Positions 7,825 to 15,534 of a stretch of 64,000 nt of DNA are shown piece after piece. The first letter of the stretch is position 1, and every line of letters starts with the position of its first letter. Under the pieces are notes generated by a model. The model made no database searches and was not told the DNA's origin. It saw only the letters and a program-made list of their open reading frames with translations. A program made the position numbers and the translations under genes. This DNA is from Pseudomonadota bacterium (lineage in GTDB: Bacteria; Pseudomonadota; Gammaproteobacteria; Xanthomonadales; Xanthomonadaceae), in contig JAEWFT010000052.1 in NCBI GenBank assembly GCA_023388715.1, positions 49,230-113,229 of the forward strand, written 5' to 3'.

Positions 7825-9048
7825 ATGACGGGCAACGGACGCCGCGTGGTGGTGACGGGCATGGGGATCGTGTCCTGCCTCGGCAACGGGCTGGACAGCG
7901 TCTCCGCCGCGCTGCGCGCGGGTCGCAGCGGCATCCGCCACGTGCCCGGGTATGCGGAGCTGGGCCTGCGCTCGCAGGTCGCCGGCATCCCCGACATCGA
8001 CCTCGACGCCGCGATCGACCGCAAGCAGAAGCGCTTCATGGGCGACGCCGCCGCGTATGCCACCGTCGCCATGCGCGACGCGATGGCCGATGCCGGCCTG
8101 GATGGCGCCGCGATCAGCCAGCCGCGGGTGGGCGTCATCGCCGGCTCCGGCGGCGGCTCGCCGCAATGGCAGATCGAGACCGCCGACCTGCTGCGCAGCA
8201 AGGGAGTGCGCAAGGTGGGGCCGTACATGGTGCCGCGCACGATGTGCTCGACGGTGTCGGCCGCGCTGGCGACCGCTTTCGCGATCAAGGGCGTCAGCTA
8301 CTCGCTGTCGGCCGCCTGCGCGACCTCCGCGCACTGCATCGGCGCCGCCGCCGACCTGATCCGGCACGGGGCGCAGGACATCGTGTTCGCCGGTGGCGGC
8401 GAGGAGGCGCACTGGGGCATGACCTCCCAGTTCGACGCGATGGGCGCGCTGTCGACCCATTTCAACGACACCCCGCAGGTCGCGTCGCGCCCCTATGACG
8501 TGGATCGCGACGGCTTCGTGATCGGCGCTGGCGGCGGCATGCTGGTGCTGGAGGCGTACGAGCACGCGGTGGCGCGCGGCGCGCGCATCCATGCCGAGCT
8601 GCTGGGCTACGGCGTGACCAGCGATGGCGCCGACATGGTTGCCCCGAGCGGCGAGGGCGCGGTGCGCTGCATGCAGATGGCGATGGCCGGCCTCGATGTA
8701 CCGATCGACTACCTCAACACCCACGGCACTTCGACGCCCCTGGGCGACATCACCGAGCTGCAGGCGGTCCGCAGCGCGTTCGGTGCCGGCAAGGAACCGC
8801 CGCTGTCCTCGACCAAGGCCTTGAGCGGGCACTCGCTGGGCGCGGCGAGCGTGCACGAAGCGGTGTATTGCCTGCTGATGATGCGCGATGGCTTCGTCGC
8901 CGGCTCGGCGAACATCGCCAACCTGGATCCCGCCTGCGAAGGTTTCCCGATCGTGCGCGAGAGCCGCGACGCTGACCTGCGCACGGTGATGTCGAACAGT
9001 TTCGGCTTCGGCGGCACCAACGCCGCACTGGTGTTCGGCAAGGCCTGA
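7825..9048 (+). CDS. fabB: 3-oxoacyl-ACP synthase I
   Basis: 407 residues. It condenses malonyl-ACP with cis-3-decenoyl-ACP and longer chains, completing unsaturated fatty acid elongation with FabA. The catalytic triad is visible: Cys165 in SAACATSAH, His300 in NTHGTSTPLGD and His336 in LSGHSLGAASVHE, with Lys331. The C terminus has the conserved NSFGFGGTNAALVF. It is translationally close to fabA. The olefinic acyl chains made here are the substrates of the CFA-family enzymes upstream, a functional link though not the same operon. Confidence 0.96.
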   Translation: MTGNGRRVVVTGMGIVSCLGNGLDSVSAALRAGRSGIRHVPGYAELGLRSQVAGIPDIDLDAAIDRKQKRFMGDAAAYATVAMRDAMADAGLDGAAISQPRVGVIAGSGGGSPQWQIETADLLRSKGVRKVGPYMVPRTMCSTVSAALATAFAIKGVSYSLSAACATSAHCIGAAADLIRHGAQDIVFAGGGEEAHWGMTSQFDAMGALSTHFNDTPQVASRPYDVDRDGFVIGAGGGMLVLEAYEHAVARGARIHAELLGYGVTSDGADMVAPSGEGAVRCMQMAMAGLDVPIDYLNTHGTSTPLGDITELQAVRSAFGAGKEPPLSSTKALSGHSLGAASVHEAVYCLLMMRDGFVAGSANIANLDPACEGFPIVRESRDADLRTVMSNSFGFGGTNAALVFGKA

Positions 9049-9077
9049 TCCCGCGGGGCGGGCGTGCGGCCGTCGGA

Positions 9078-9107
9078 TTGTGACGTACGCGTGCGTACGG
9101 ATAGGAT
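9078..9107 (+). promoter_or_regulatory. sigma70-type promoter with a palindromic operator filling the spacer
   Basis: -35 TTGTGA (9078-9083) and -10 TAGGAT (9102-9107) are 18 bp apart. Inside the spacer lies a palindrome, CGTACGC (9084-9090), GT, GCGTACG (9093-9099), with perfect 7-bp arms. This is the classic layout for a repressor that blocks RNA polymerase. By eye it recalls TetR-type fatty-acid operators (FabR/DesT style), but no regulator gene is in the window. It drives the operon starting at 9138. Confidence 0.6.
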
Positions 9108-9137
9108 GCGGTGTCCTCCCAACGGGATCCGCCACGC

Positions 9138-10145
9138 ATGACCGCCAGCAGCAATCGCCAATTCCGTCTCGCCGCACGCCCGGTCGGCCTGCCCAAGGCC
9201 AGTGACTGGAGCCTGGTCGAGGAGCCAGTGCCGCAGCCGGGCGAAGGACAGTTCTTGGTCCGCAACGAATACATCTCGCTGGACCCGGCCATGCGCGGCT
9301 GGATGAACGACAGCAAGTCCTACGTGCCGCCGGTCGGCATCGGCGAGGTGATGCGCGCCAGTGCGGTGGGCGAGGTGGTTGCCTCCCGCCATCCGAAGTT
9401 CCCGGTCGGCAGCCGCGTGGCGGGCCTGTTCGGTGTGCAGCAGTACGCGCTCTCCGACGGCAAGGGCGCGAGAATCGTCGACACCTCGCTGGCGCCGCTG
9501 CCGACCTACCTCGGCGTGCTGGGCATGACCGGCATGACGGCCTACTTCGGCCTGCTCGACGTGGGCGAGGCGAAGGAGGGCGACACCGTGGTGGTGTCCG
9601 GCGCCGCCGGGGCGGTCGGCACCGTCGTCGGGCAGGTCGCGAAATTTAAGGGCTGCCGCGTGGTCGGCATCGCCGGTGGGGAAGAGAAGTGCCGGTTCCT
9701 CGTCGACGCGCTCGGCTTCGATGCCGCCATCGACTACAAGCGCGAGGACGTGCGCGCGGCGCTGCGCGAGCATTGCCCCAAGGGTATCGACGTCTATTTC
9801 GACAACGTCGGCGGCGAGATCCTCGACGCGGCGCTGGCCAACCTCGCGCTGCATGCGCGCGTGGTCATCTGCGGGGCGATCTCGCAGTACAACGCCACCG
9901 AGGGCGTGCGCGGGCCGTCGAACTACCTGTCGCTGCTGGTCAACCGCGCGCGCATGCAGGGCATGGTCGTCTTCGACTACGCGCCGCGCTACGGCGAGGC
10001 TGCCCGCGAGATGGGCGCGTGGCTGGCGCAGGGCAAGATGCAGGCGCGCGAGGACATCGTCGAAGGCTTCGACTCATTCCCCGACGCCTTCCTGCGGCTG
10101 TTCAGCGGCGCCAACACCGGCAAGCTGCTGCTCAAGGTGGGGTGA
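9138..10145 (+). CDS. NADP-dependent oxidoreductase (CurA / leukotriene B4 12-hydroxydehydrogenase type)
   Basis: 335 residues, zinc-independent medium-chain reductase. Motifs are LDPAMRGWMND near residue 55, LGMTGMTAYFGL around 130, the nucleotide-binding VVVSGAAGAVGTVVGQVAK, and DVYFDNVGGEILDAAL. Relatives reduce the C=C bond of enones, such as 15-oxo-prostaglandins, or curcumin, with NADPH. It is first in a six-gene operon with an acyl-CoA dehydrogenase and SDRs, so reduction of an unsaturated keto-acyl intermediate is plausible. ATG at 9138 is favoured over an upstream GTG at 9111 because transcription probably begins near 9114. Confidence 0.9.
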   Translation: MTASSNRQFRLAARPVGLPKASDWSLVEEPVPQPGEGQFLVRNEYISLDPAMRGWMNDSKSYVPPVGIGEVMRASAVGEVVASRHPKFPVGSRVAGLFGVQQYALSDGKGARIVDTSLAPLPTYLGVLGMTGMTAYFGLLDVGEAKEGDTVVVSGAAGAVGTVVGQVAKFKGCRVVGIAGGEEKCRFLVDALGFDAAIDYKREDVRAALREHCPKGIDVYFDNVGGEILDAALANLALHARVVICGAISQYNATEGVRGPSNYLSLLVNRARMQGMVVFDYAPRYGEAAREMGAWLAQGKMQAREDIVEGFDSFPDAFLRLFSGANTGKLLLKVG

Positions 10146-11371
10146 TGGACTTCGCGCCCAGCCCGAAGACGACCGAACTGCTGCAGCGCATGCAGGCATT
10201 CATCGCCGCGCACGTGGCGCCGCGCGAAGCCGACTACCGCCGCGAACTGGCCGCGAACGCCGGCGCCGACTGGACCGCCTGGCGCGTGCCGCGGGTCATG
10301 GAAGAATGGAAGGCCCGGGCGCGCGCAGCGGGGTTGTGGAACCTGTTCCTGCCCGATGCCGACCTCGGTGCCGGCCTGACCACGCTGGAGTACGCGCCGC
10401 TGGCCGAGGCCATGGGGCACAACGAGTTCCTCGCCGAGGTGTTCAACTGCAGTGCGCCCGACACCGGCAACATGGAGGTGCTGTACCACTACGGTGACGC
10501 CGCGCAGAAGGCGCGTTGGCTGACGCCGCTGCTGGCGGGCGAGATCCGTTCCGTGTTCTGCATGACCGAGCCGGGCGTCGCCTCCAGCGATGCCACCAAC
10601 ATGCAGGCGACGATCCGCGAGGACGGCGGCGAACTGGTACTGGACGGGCGCAAGTGGTGGTCCACCGGCATCGGCCATCCGAACTGCCGGCTGGCGATCT
10701 TCATGGGCCTGACCGATCCCGATGCCGAGCCGCATGCGCGCCACGGCATGGTGCTGGTGCCGATGGAGACGCCCGGCGTGCGGATCGAGCGCATGCTGGC
10801 GGTGCATGGCGAGTACGATGCGCCACACGGCCACGGCGAGGTCGTGTTCGACAATGTCCGTGTCCCACGCGGGAACCTGCTGGTCGGTCCTGGCCAGGGC
10901 TTCGCGATCGCGCAGGGCCGCCTGGGGCCGGGGCGCATCCACCACTGCATGCGCGCGCTCGGCGCGGCCGAGCATGCGCTGCAATTGATGGTGGAGCGCG
11001 GGCTGTCACGGGTGGCGTTCGGCAAGCCGCTGCTGCAACTGGGCGGCAACCTCGAGCGCGTCGCCGATGCGCGCGTCGCCATCGACCAGGCGCGGTTGCT
11101 GACCCTGTACGCGGCATGGAAGATCGATACCGTGGGGGTGAGGCAGGCGATGACGGAGATTTCCGCGATCAAGGTGGTCGCGCCGAACGTGCTGCAGGCG
11201 GTGGTCGACCAGGCCATCCAGGTGCACGGCGGCGCCGGCGTCAGCGACGACACGCCGCTGGTGCGCCTGCATGCATTGGCACGCGCGCTGCGCTTGGCCG
11301 ACGGCCCGGACGAAGTGCACAAGGCGATGGTTGCGCGGCTGGAAGTGCGCCGGCACCGGGCGCGGGCGTGA
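10145..11371 (+). CDS. acyl-CoA dehydrogenase, ACAD10/11-like
   Basis: 408 residues, acyl-CoA dehydrogenase fold. FAD-binding FCMTEPGVASSDATN (about 141-155), KWWSTG, and the C-terminal QVHGGAGVSDDTPL. At the position where medium-chain dehydrogenases carry the catalytic Glu (in YEGTS), this protein has LADGPDEVH, with Asp386. That is the pattern I know from the ACAD10/ACAD11/LvaC branch rather than true beta-oxidation dehydrogenases. It is 1 bp overlapped with the upstream stop, and an APH-like kinase lies two genes downstream, as expected for the ACAD11 kinase plus dehydrogenase pairing. Function inferred: elimination from a phosphorylated 4-hydroxyacyl-CoA, or general acyl-CoA oxidation. 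Confidence 0.88.
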   Translation: MDFAPSPKTTELLQRMQAFIAAHVAPREADYRRELAANAGADWTAWRVPRVMEEWKARARAAGLWNLFLPDADLGAGLTTLEYAPLAEAMGHNEFLAEVFNCSAPDTGNMEVLYHYGDAAQKARWLTPLLAGEIRSVFCMTEPGVASSDATNMQATIREDGGELVLDGRKWWSTGIGHPNCRLAIFMGLTDPDAEPHARHGMVLVPMETPGVRIERMLAVHGEYDAPHGHGEVVFDNVRVPRGNLLVGPGQGFAIAQGRLGPGRIHHCMRALGAAEHALQLMVERGLSRVAFGKPLLQLGGNLERVADARVAIDQARLLTLYAAWKIDTVGVRQAMTEISAIKVVAPNVLQAVVDQAIQVHGGAGVSDDTPLVRLHALARALRLADGPDEVHKAMVARLEVRRHRARA

Positions 11372-12204
11372 GCGGGCAGGTCGGGCGCATCTTCATCACC
11401 GGCGGCGCCTCCGGGCTGGGCCGCGCGCTGGCGGAGCGTTACGCGCGCGACGGCTGGCGCGTGTGCATCGGCGACCTCGACGTCGCGCGTTGCGCCGACG
11501 CGCTGGCCGCGATCCGCACCAGCGCGCCGGCCGCGCATGCAGTGGCCTGCGACGTCACCCGCGAGGCCGACCTGCAGGCCGCCGCCGACTGGCTGCAGCG
11601 CGAATGGGGCGGCGTCGATGTCGTCGTCAACAACGCCGGTGTGGCGCAGATGGGCGGGATCGCCGAGACCACGCTGGACGACTGGCAGTGGATCATCGAC
11701 ATCAACCTGTTGGGCGTGGTGCGCGGCTGCAAGGTGTTCGCGCCGCTGCTGCGGCAGCAGGGTGGCGGCCAGCTGGTCAACATCGCCTCGATGGCCGGGC
11801 TCGTGCACATGCCCCACGCGGCCGCCTACAACGCGACCAAGGCGGCGGTGGTGGCCTTGTCGGAAACGCTGCAACTGGAACTGGAGCCGGACGGGATCGG
11901 GGTCAGCGTGGTCTGCCCGGCGTTCTTCCGCACCGACCTGGCCCGCCACATGCGCGCCGCCAACCCGCAGCTGGAGGCGATGACCAAGCGGCTGGTCGAG
12001 CGCGCGCGGATTGACGCCGGCGAGATCGCCCGGCGCATCCACGCCGGCATCGAACGCGGGGACCCGTACATCCTCACCCACCCGGAGGCACGCCGGTTCT
12101 GGCGGCTCAAGCGGCTGCTGCCGCACGGCGTGTACCTGGCGCTGATGCGCCGGCAGTTGGCGAAAGTGGCGGCGCGCATGCAGCGCAAGGCGGCCACCGC
12201 ATGA
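11368..12204 (+). CDS. SDR family NAD(P)-dependent oxidoreductase
   Basis: 278 residues starting at GTG (GTGA overlap with the preceding stop). Rossmann motif FITGGASGLGRAL at residues 9-21, NNAGVAQ, catalytic Ser in IASMAGLVH and YNATK as the YxxxK element. The C-terminal extension HPEARRFWRLKRLLPHGVY resembles SDRs of lipid metabolism. Substrate not known; within this operon oxidation or reduction of a hydroxyacyl-CoA is likely. It overlaps the kinase gene start by 4 bp. Confidence 0.9.
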   Translation: MSGQVGRIFITGGASGLGRALAERYARDGWRVCIGDLDVARCADALAAIRTSAPAAHAVACDVTREADLQAAADWLQREWGGVDVVVNNAGVAQMGGIAETTLDDWQWIIDINLLGVVRGCKVFAPLLRQQGGGQLVNIASMAGLVHMPHAAAYNATKAAVVALSETLQLELEPDGIGVSVVCPAFFRTDLARHMRAANPQLEAMTKRLVERARIDAGEIARRIHAGIERGDPYILTHPEARRFWRLKRLLPHGVYLALMRRQLAKVAARMQRKAATA

Positions 12205-13265
12205 GCGCACGCGAAGACGCCGGCGCCGTGCGCAGCGGCGAGGAACTGGACGTCGCCGCGGTCGATGCCTGGCTGAAGCAGGCGCTGCCGGGCCTGGAAG
12301 GCGCGCCGCGAGTGACCCAGTACGCCGGCGGTGCCTCGAACTGGACCTACCGCTTGCAGTACGCCAACGACGACCTGATCCTGCGCCGCCCGCCGGCCGG
12401 GACCAAGGCGAAGTCGGCGCACGACATGGGCCGCGAGTTCCGCATCCAGCAGGCGCTGAAGCCGGTGTTCCCGCTGGTGCCGCAGATGCGTGCGCTGTGC
12501 GAAGACGCCTCGGTGATCGGCGCCGAGTTCTACGTGATGCAACGGCTGGACGGGATCATTCCGCGCAAGAACCTGCCGCGTGGCGTGCAGTTGTCGCCGC
12601 AGCAGGTGCGTGCGCTGTGCCACAACGTACTGGACACGCTGGTGGCGCTGCACCGGGTGGACCACCATGCGGCGGGGCTGGAGGGCATCGGCAAGGGCGC
12701 CGGTTACGCGCAGCGCCAGGTCGACGGCTGGAGCCGTCGTTACACCGATGCCCGCACCTGGAACGTGCCGCGCGGCACCCGGATCATGCGCTGGCTGGCG
12801 GCGAACGTGCCGGCGCAGGAGCGCATCTGCGTCACCCACAACGATTTCCGCTTCGACAACGTGGTGCTGGATCCTGCCGATCCCACCCGCGTGGTGGGCG
12901 TGCTGGATTGGGAGCTGGCCACGCTCGGCGATCCGTTAATGGACCTCGGCAACACGCTCGCGTACTGGGTGCAGGCCGATGATGATTTCCTCGCGCAGGC
13001 CACCCGGCGGCAGCCCACGCACTTGCAGGGCATGCTTAGCCGCCGCGAAGTCGTCGATTACTACTGCGGCAAGATGGGCTTCGACGCACAGGACGTCACC
13101 TTCCACGAGGTCTACGGCCTGTTCCGCCTGTCCGCCATCGCCCAGCAGATCTACTACCGCTACCACCACGGGCAGACGCGCAACCCGGCGTTCAAGCGCT
13201 TCTGGGTGTTCGTGCATTACCTGCACTGGCGCTGCCACCGCCTGATGGCGAAGTCCGCGGCATGA
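12201..13265 (+). CDS. phosphotransferase family protein (APH-like kinase, ACAD11/LvaA type)
   Basis: 354 residues of the aminoglycoside-phosphotransferase/choline-kinase fold. The catalytic loop HNDFRFDN (213-220, catalytic Asp215) and metal-binding LDWE (Asp236) are intact, and GGASNWTYRL forms the nucleotide-loop region, so it should be an active small-molecule kinase. Vertebrate ACAD10/11 fuse this domain to an acyl-CoA dehydrogenase, and LvaA of Pseudomonas putida phosphorylates 4-hydroxyacyl-CoA. The same pairing with a dehydrogenase in one operon suggests the same chemistry here. An antibiotic-resistance role is unlikely from context. ATGA overlaps at both ends. Confidence 0.9.
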   Translation: MSAREDAGAVRSGEELDVAAVDAWLKQALPGLEGAPRVTQYAGGASNWTYRLQYANDDLILRRPPAGTKAKSAHDMGREFRIQQALKPVFPLVPQMRALCEDASVIGAEFYVMQRLDGIIPRKNLPRGVQLSPQQVRALCHNVLDTLVALHRVDHHAAGLEGIGKGAGYAQRQVDGWSRRYTDARTWNVPRGTRIMRWLAANVPAQERICVTHNDFRFDNVVLDPADPTRVVGVLDWELATLGDPLMDLGNTLAYWVQADDDFLAQATRRQPTHLQGMLSRREVVDYYCGKMGFDAQDVTFHEVYGLFRLSAIAQQIYYRYHHGQTRNPAFKRFWVFVHYLHWRCHRLMAKSAA

Positions 13266-13954
13266 GCGCGATCCATCTGGTGCGCCACGGGCAGGCCTCG
13301 TTCGGTGCCGACGACTATGACCTGCTGAGCGCGCTGGGCGAGCGCCAGTCGCGCGTGCTGGGGCAGGCGCTGGCGGGTATCGGCCCGCGCATCGTGCATG
13401 CGGCCAGCGGCGAGATGCGCCGCCAGCGGCAAACCGCCGACGCCTGCCTGCAGGCGATGGGCAGCGATGTGCCCGCGCGGGTCGATCCGGATTGGAACGA
13501 GTTCGACCACATGGCGGTGATCGTCGCGCTGCACCCGCAGTTCGCCGATCGCGCGCGGATGCGCGCCGAACTGATGGCGCAGCCGGACCCTCGCGCGGCG
13601 GTGCAGGCAGTGTTCGAGGAGGCGATGGCGCGCTGGGTCGCCGGTCGGCACGATGCCGATTACCCCGAGAGCTGGCAGGCTTTCCGCACGCGCTGCCGGC
13701 AGGCACTGGCGCGGGTGGTGGAGGCGCTGCCGCCGGGCCACGATGCCATCGTGTTCACGTCGGGCGGACCGATCGCGGCGATCGCGCAGGACCTGCTGCA
13801 GATCCCCGAGGGGATCGGGCATCGGCTCAGCTTCGGGCTGGTGAACTGCGGGGTGACCAAACTGGTCAACGGGCGCGACGGGCTGCGCCTTTCCACGCTC
13901 AACGGGCATGCACATTTCGAGGACGACCAGGCCGGCCTGGTCACGTATCGCTGA
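13262..13954 (+). CDS. histidine phosphatase family protein
   Basis: 230 residues, phosphoglycerate-mutase-like superfamily. The N-terminal catalytic signature is IHLVRHGQASFG with His9, and a later VFTSGGPIAA supplies the second-half motif. It overlaps the kinase gene by 4 bp. Such phosphatases regularly accompany the ACAD11-like cluster. It could reverse or proofread the kinase product, or act on a different phosphoester; the sequence alone does not decide. No signal peptide, so cytoplasmic. Confidence 0.9.
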   Translation: MSAIHLVRHGQASFGADDYDLLSALGERQSRVLGQALAGIGPRIVHAASGEMRRQRQTADACLQAMGSDVPARVDPDWNEFDHMAVIVALHPQFADRARMRAELMAQPDPRAAVQAVFEEAMARWVAGRHDADYPESWQAFRTRCRQALARVVEALPPGHDAIVFTSGGPIAAIAQDLLQIPEGIGHRLSFGLVNCGVTKLVNGRDGLRLSTLNGHAHFEDDQAGLVTYR

Positions 13955-13967
13955 AGGCAGGGGACGC

Positions 13968-14726
13968 ATGGGCAGTAGCAACGTCATCATCATCGGGGCC
14001 AGTTCGGGGCTCGGTGCGGGCATGGCACGGGAGTTCGCGCGGCGTGGCCATGACCTCGGCCTGTGCGCACGCAGGCTGGAGCGGCTGGAGGCGCTCAAGG
14101 CCGAACTGGAAGCCGCACATCCAGGCATCCGCATCCTCGTGCGCGCACTGGACGTTACCGACCATGCGCAGGTGTTCGACGTCATCCGCGGCTTCCGCGA
14201 CGACTTCGGCCAGCTGGACCGTGTGGTGGTGAACGCCGGCATCGGCCAGGGCATGCCGGTCGGCAAGGGCGGCTTCGAGCGCAACAAGGCGATCATCGAG
14301 ACCAACCTGATCGCCGCGCTGGCGCAGTGCGAGGCAGCGATGGAGGTCTTCCGCGCGCAGGACCGCGGGCACCTCGCGGTGATTTCGTCGGTGAGCGCGA
14401 TCCGCGGTTTCCGCGGCGGCCTGACCGCCTATGCGGCGAGCAAGGCCGGCGTGGCGTCGCTGGCCGAGGGCATTCGCGCCGACATGCTGCGCAAGCCGAA
14501 GATCCGCGTCAGCACGCTGCTGCCCGGGTACATCCGCACCGAGATGAACGAGGACGCGCCCGCCGGGCACACGCCTTTCATGATCGACGGCGATCGCGGC
14601 AGCCGCTTGCTGACCCAGGCGATCCTGCGCGAGCCGGAAGTCGCCTACGTGCCGTGGTGGCCGTGGGCGCCGCTGGCGTGGGTGCTCAAGCGGGTGCCGC
14701 TGCGATGGGTGGTGAAGATGATCTAG
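13968..14726 (+). CDS. SDR family oxidoreductase (second in operon)
   Basis: 252 residues. VIIIGASSGLGAGMA (N-terminal nucleotide-binding loop), NAGIGQG, SSVSAIRG and YAASK are all present, so it is a complete classical SDR. The C terminus PWWPWAPLAWVLKRVPLRW is hydrophobic and Trp-rich, possibly membrane associated. ATG at 13968 follows an AGGGGA-like site. It is the last gene of the 9138-14726 operon, and its 3' end overlaps the convergent thiD gene by 41 bp. The substrate is unknown. Confidence 0.88.
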   Translation: MGSSNVIIIGASSGLGAGMAREFARRGHDLGLCARRLERLEALKAELEAAHPGIRILVRALDVTDHAQVFDVIRGFRDDFGQLDRVVVNAGIGQGMPVGKGGFERNKAIIETNLIAALAQCEAAMEVFRAQDRGHLAVISSVSAIRGFRGGLTAYAASKAGVASLAEGIRADMLRKPKIRVSTLLPGYIRTEMNEDAPAGHTPFMIDGDRGSRLLTQAILREPEVAYVPWWPWAPLAWVLKRVPLRWVVKMI

Positions 14727-15534
14727 GCGGGGGTGCGGCGCCGAAGTGGTCGAGCACGACCACTGCGCTGCGACCGGGCCGGTGACCGCCGCGCAGGGCC
14801 CGCGCGATGTAATTGGACGCCGCCTCCACCGCGGTCGGCATGTCGCATCCGAGGCACAGGTTGGCCGCGATCGCCGAGGCCAGCGTGCAGCCGGTGCCAT
14901 GGGCGTCCAGGGCCAGCCGGTCATGCGTGAACGCGACGTCGCCCGCCGCATCACGGTAGCGGTCGACCACCACTGCACCTTCGTCCAGGTGGCCGCCCTT
15001 CAACAGCACGGCACGCGCGCCCATCGCCTCCAGCGACGTGATGGCGCGGCGGGCAGCTTCGGCATCGTCGATGGCGTGGCCGACCAGCAGCTCGGCCTCC
15101 GGGATGTTCGGGGTGACGATGCTGGCCAACGGCAGCAGCCGCGTGCGCAGCGCGTGCAGCGCATCGTCCTCCAGCAGCTTGGCGCCGCTGGTCGCCACCA
15201 TCACCGGGTCGAGCACGACCTCGGGCGGCGCATGGCGTTCGAGCGCGTCGGCAACGGCATCGATCACCGCGGCATTCGCCAGCATGCCGATCTTCACCGC
15301 GCCGACGCGGAAATCGTCGAACACCGCCTCCAGTTGCGCGCGCAGGAAGCCGATGTCGGGCACGTGCACGGCGGTCACGCCGCGGGTGTGCTGCGCGGTC
15401 AGGGCCGCGAGTGCGCTCAGGCCGTGGACCCGGTGGGCGGCGAACGTCTTGAGGTCGGCCTGGATGCCGGCCCCGCCGCCGGAATCGGAGCCGGCGATGG
15501 TCAGCGCGCTGGCGGGGCGTGGATCAGTGCTCAT
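14686..15534 (-). CDS. thiD: hydroxymethylpyrimidine/phosphomethylpyrimidine kinase
   Basis: 282 residues. Phosphorylates HMP to HMP-PP in thiamine biosynthesis. Family motifs are IAGSDSGGGAGIQADLKTF near the N terminus, DPVMVATSG in the middle, and HGTGCTLASAIAANL (anion hole with the catalytic Cys) towards the C terminus. The last residues are low-complexity Pro/Ser/Ala and run into the 3' end of the convergent SDR gene (41-bp antisense overlap), so this tail may be recent. The start overlaps the SulP gene's stop by 11 bp. No TPP riboswitch seen nearby. Confidence 0.93.
   Translation of the reverse strand: MSTDPRPASALTIAGSDSGGGAGIQADLKTFAAHRVHGLSALAALTAQHTRGVTAVHVPDIGFLRAQLEAVFDDFRVGAVKIGMLANAAVIDAVADALERHAPPEVVLDPVMVATSGAKLLEDDALHALRTRLLPLASIVTPNIPEAELLVGHAIDDAEAARRAITSLEAMGARAVLLKGGHLDEGAVVVDRYRDAAGDVAFTHDRLALDAHGTGCTLASAIAANLCLGCDMPTAVEAASNYIARALRGGHRPGRSAVVVLDHFGAAPPPRSSSPPIAAAPA

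Noticed and set aside
12201..13265. Aminoglycoside resistance gene
   Set aside because: The APH fold is shared with acyl-CoA-type kinases; overlap with acyl-CoA dehydrogenase and SDR genes argues for lipid metabolism.
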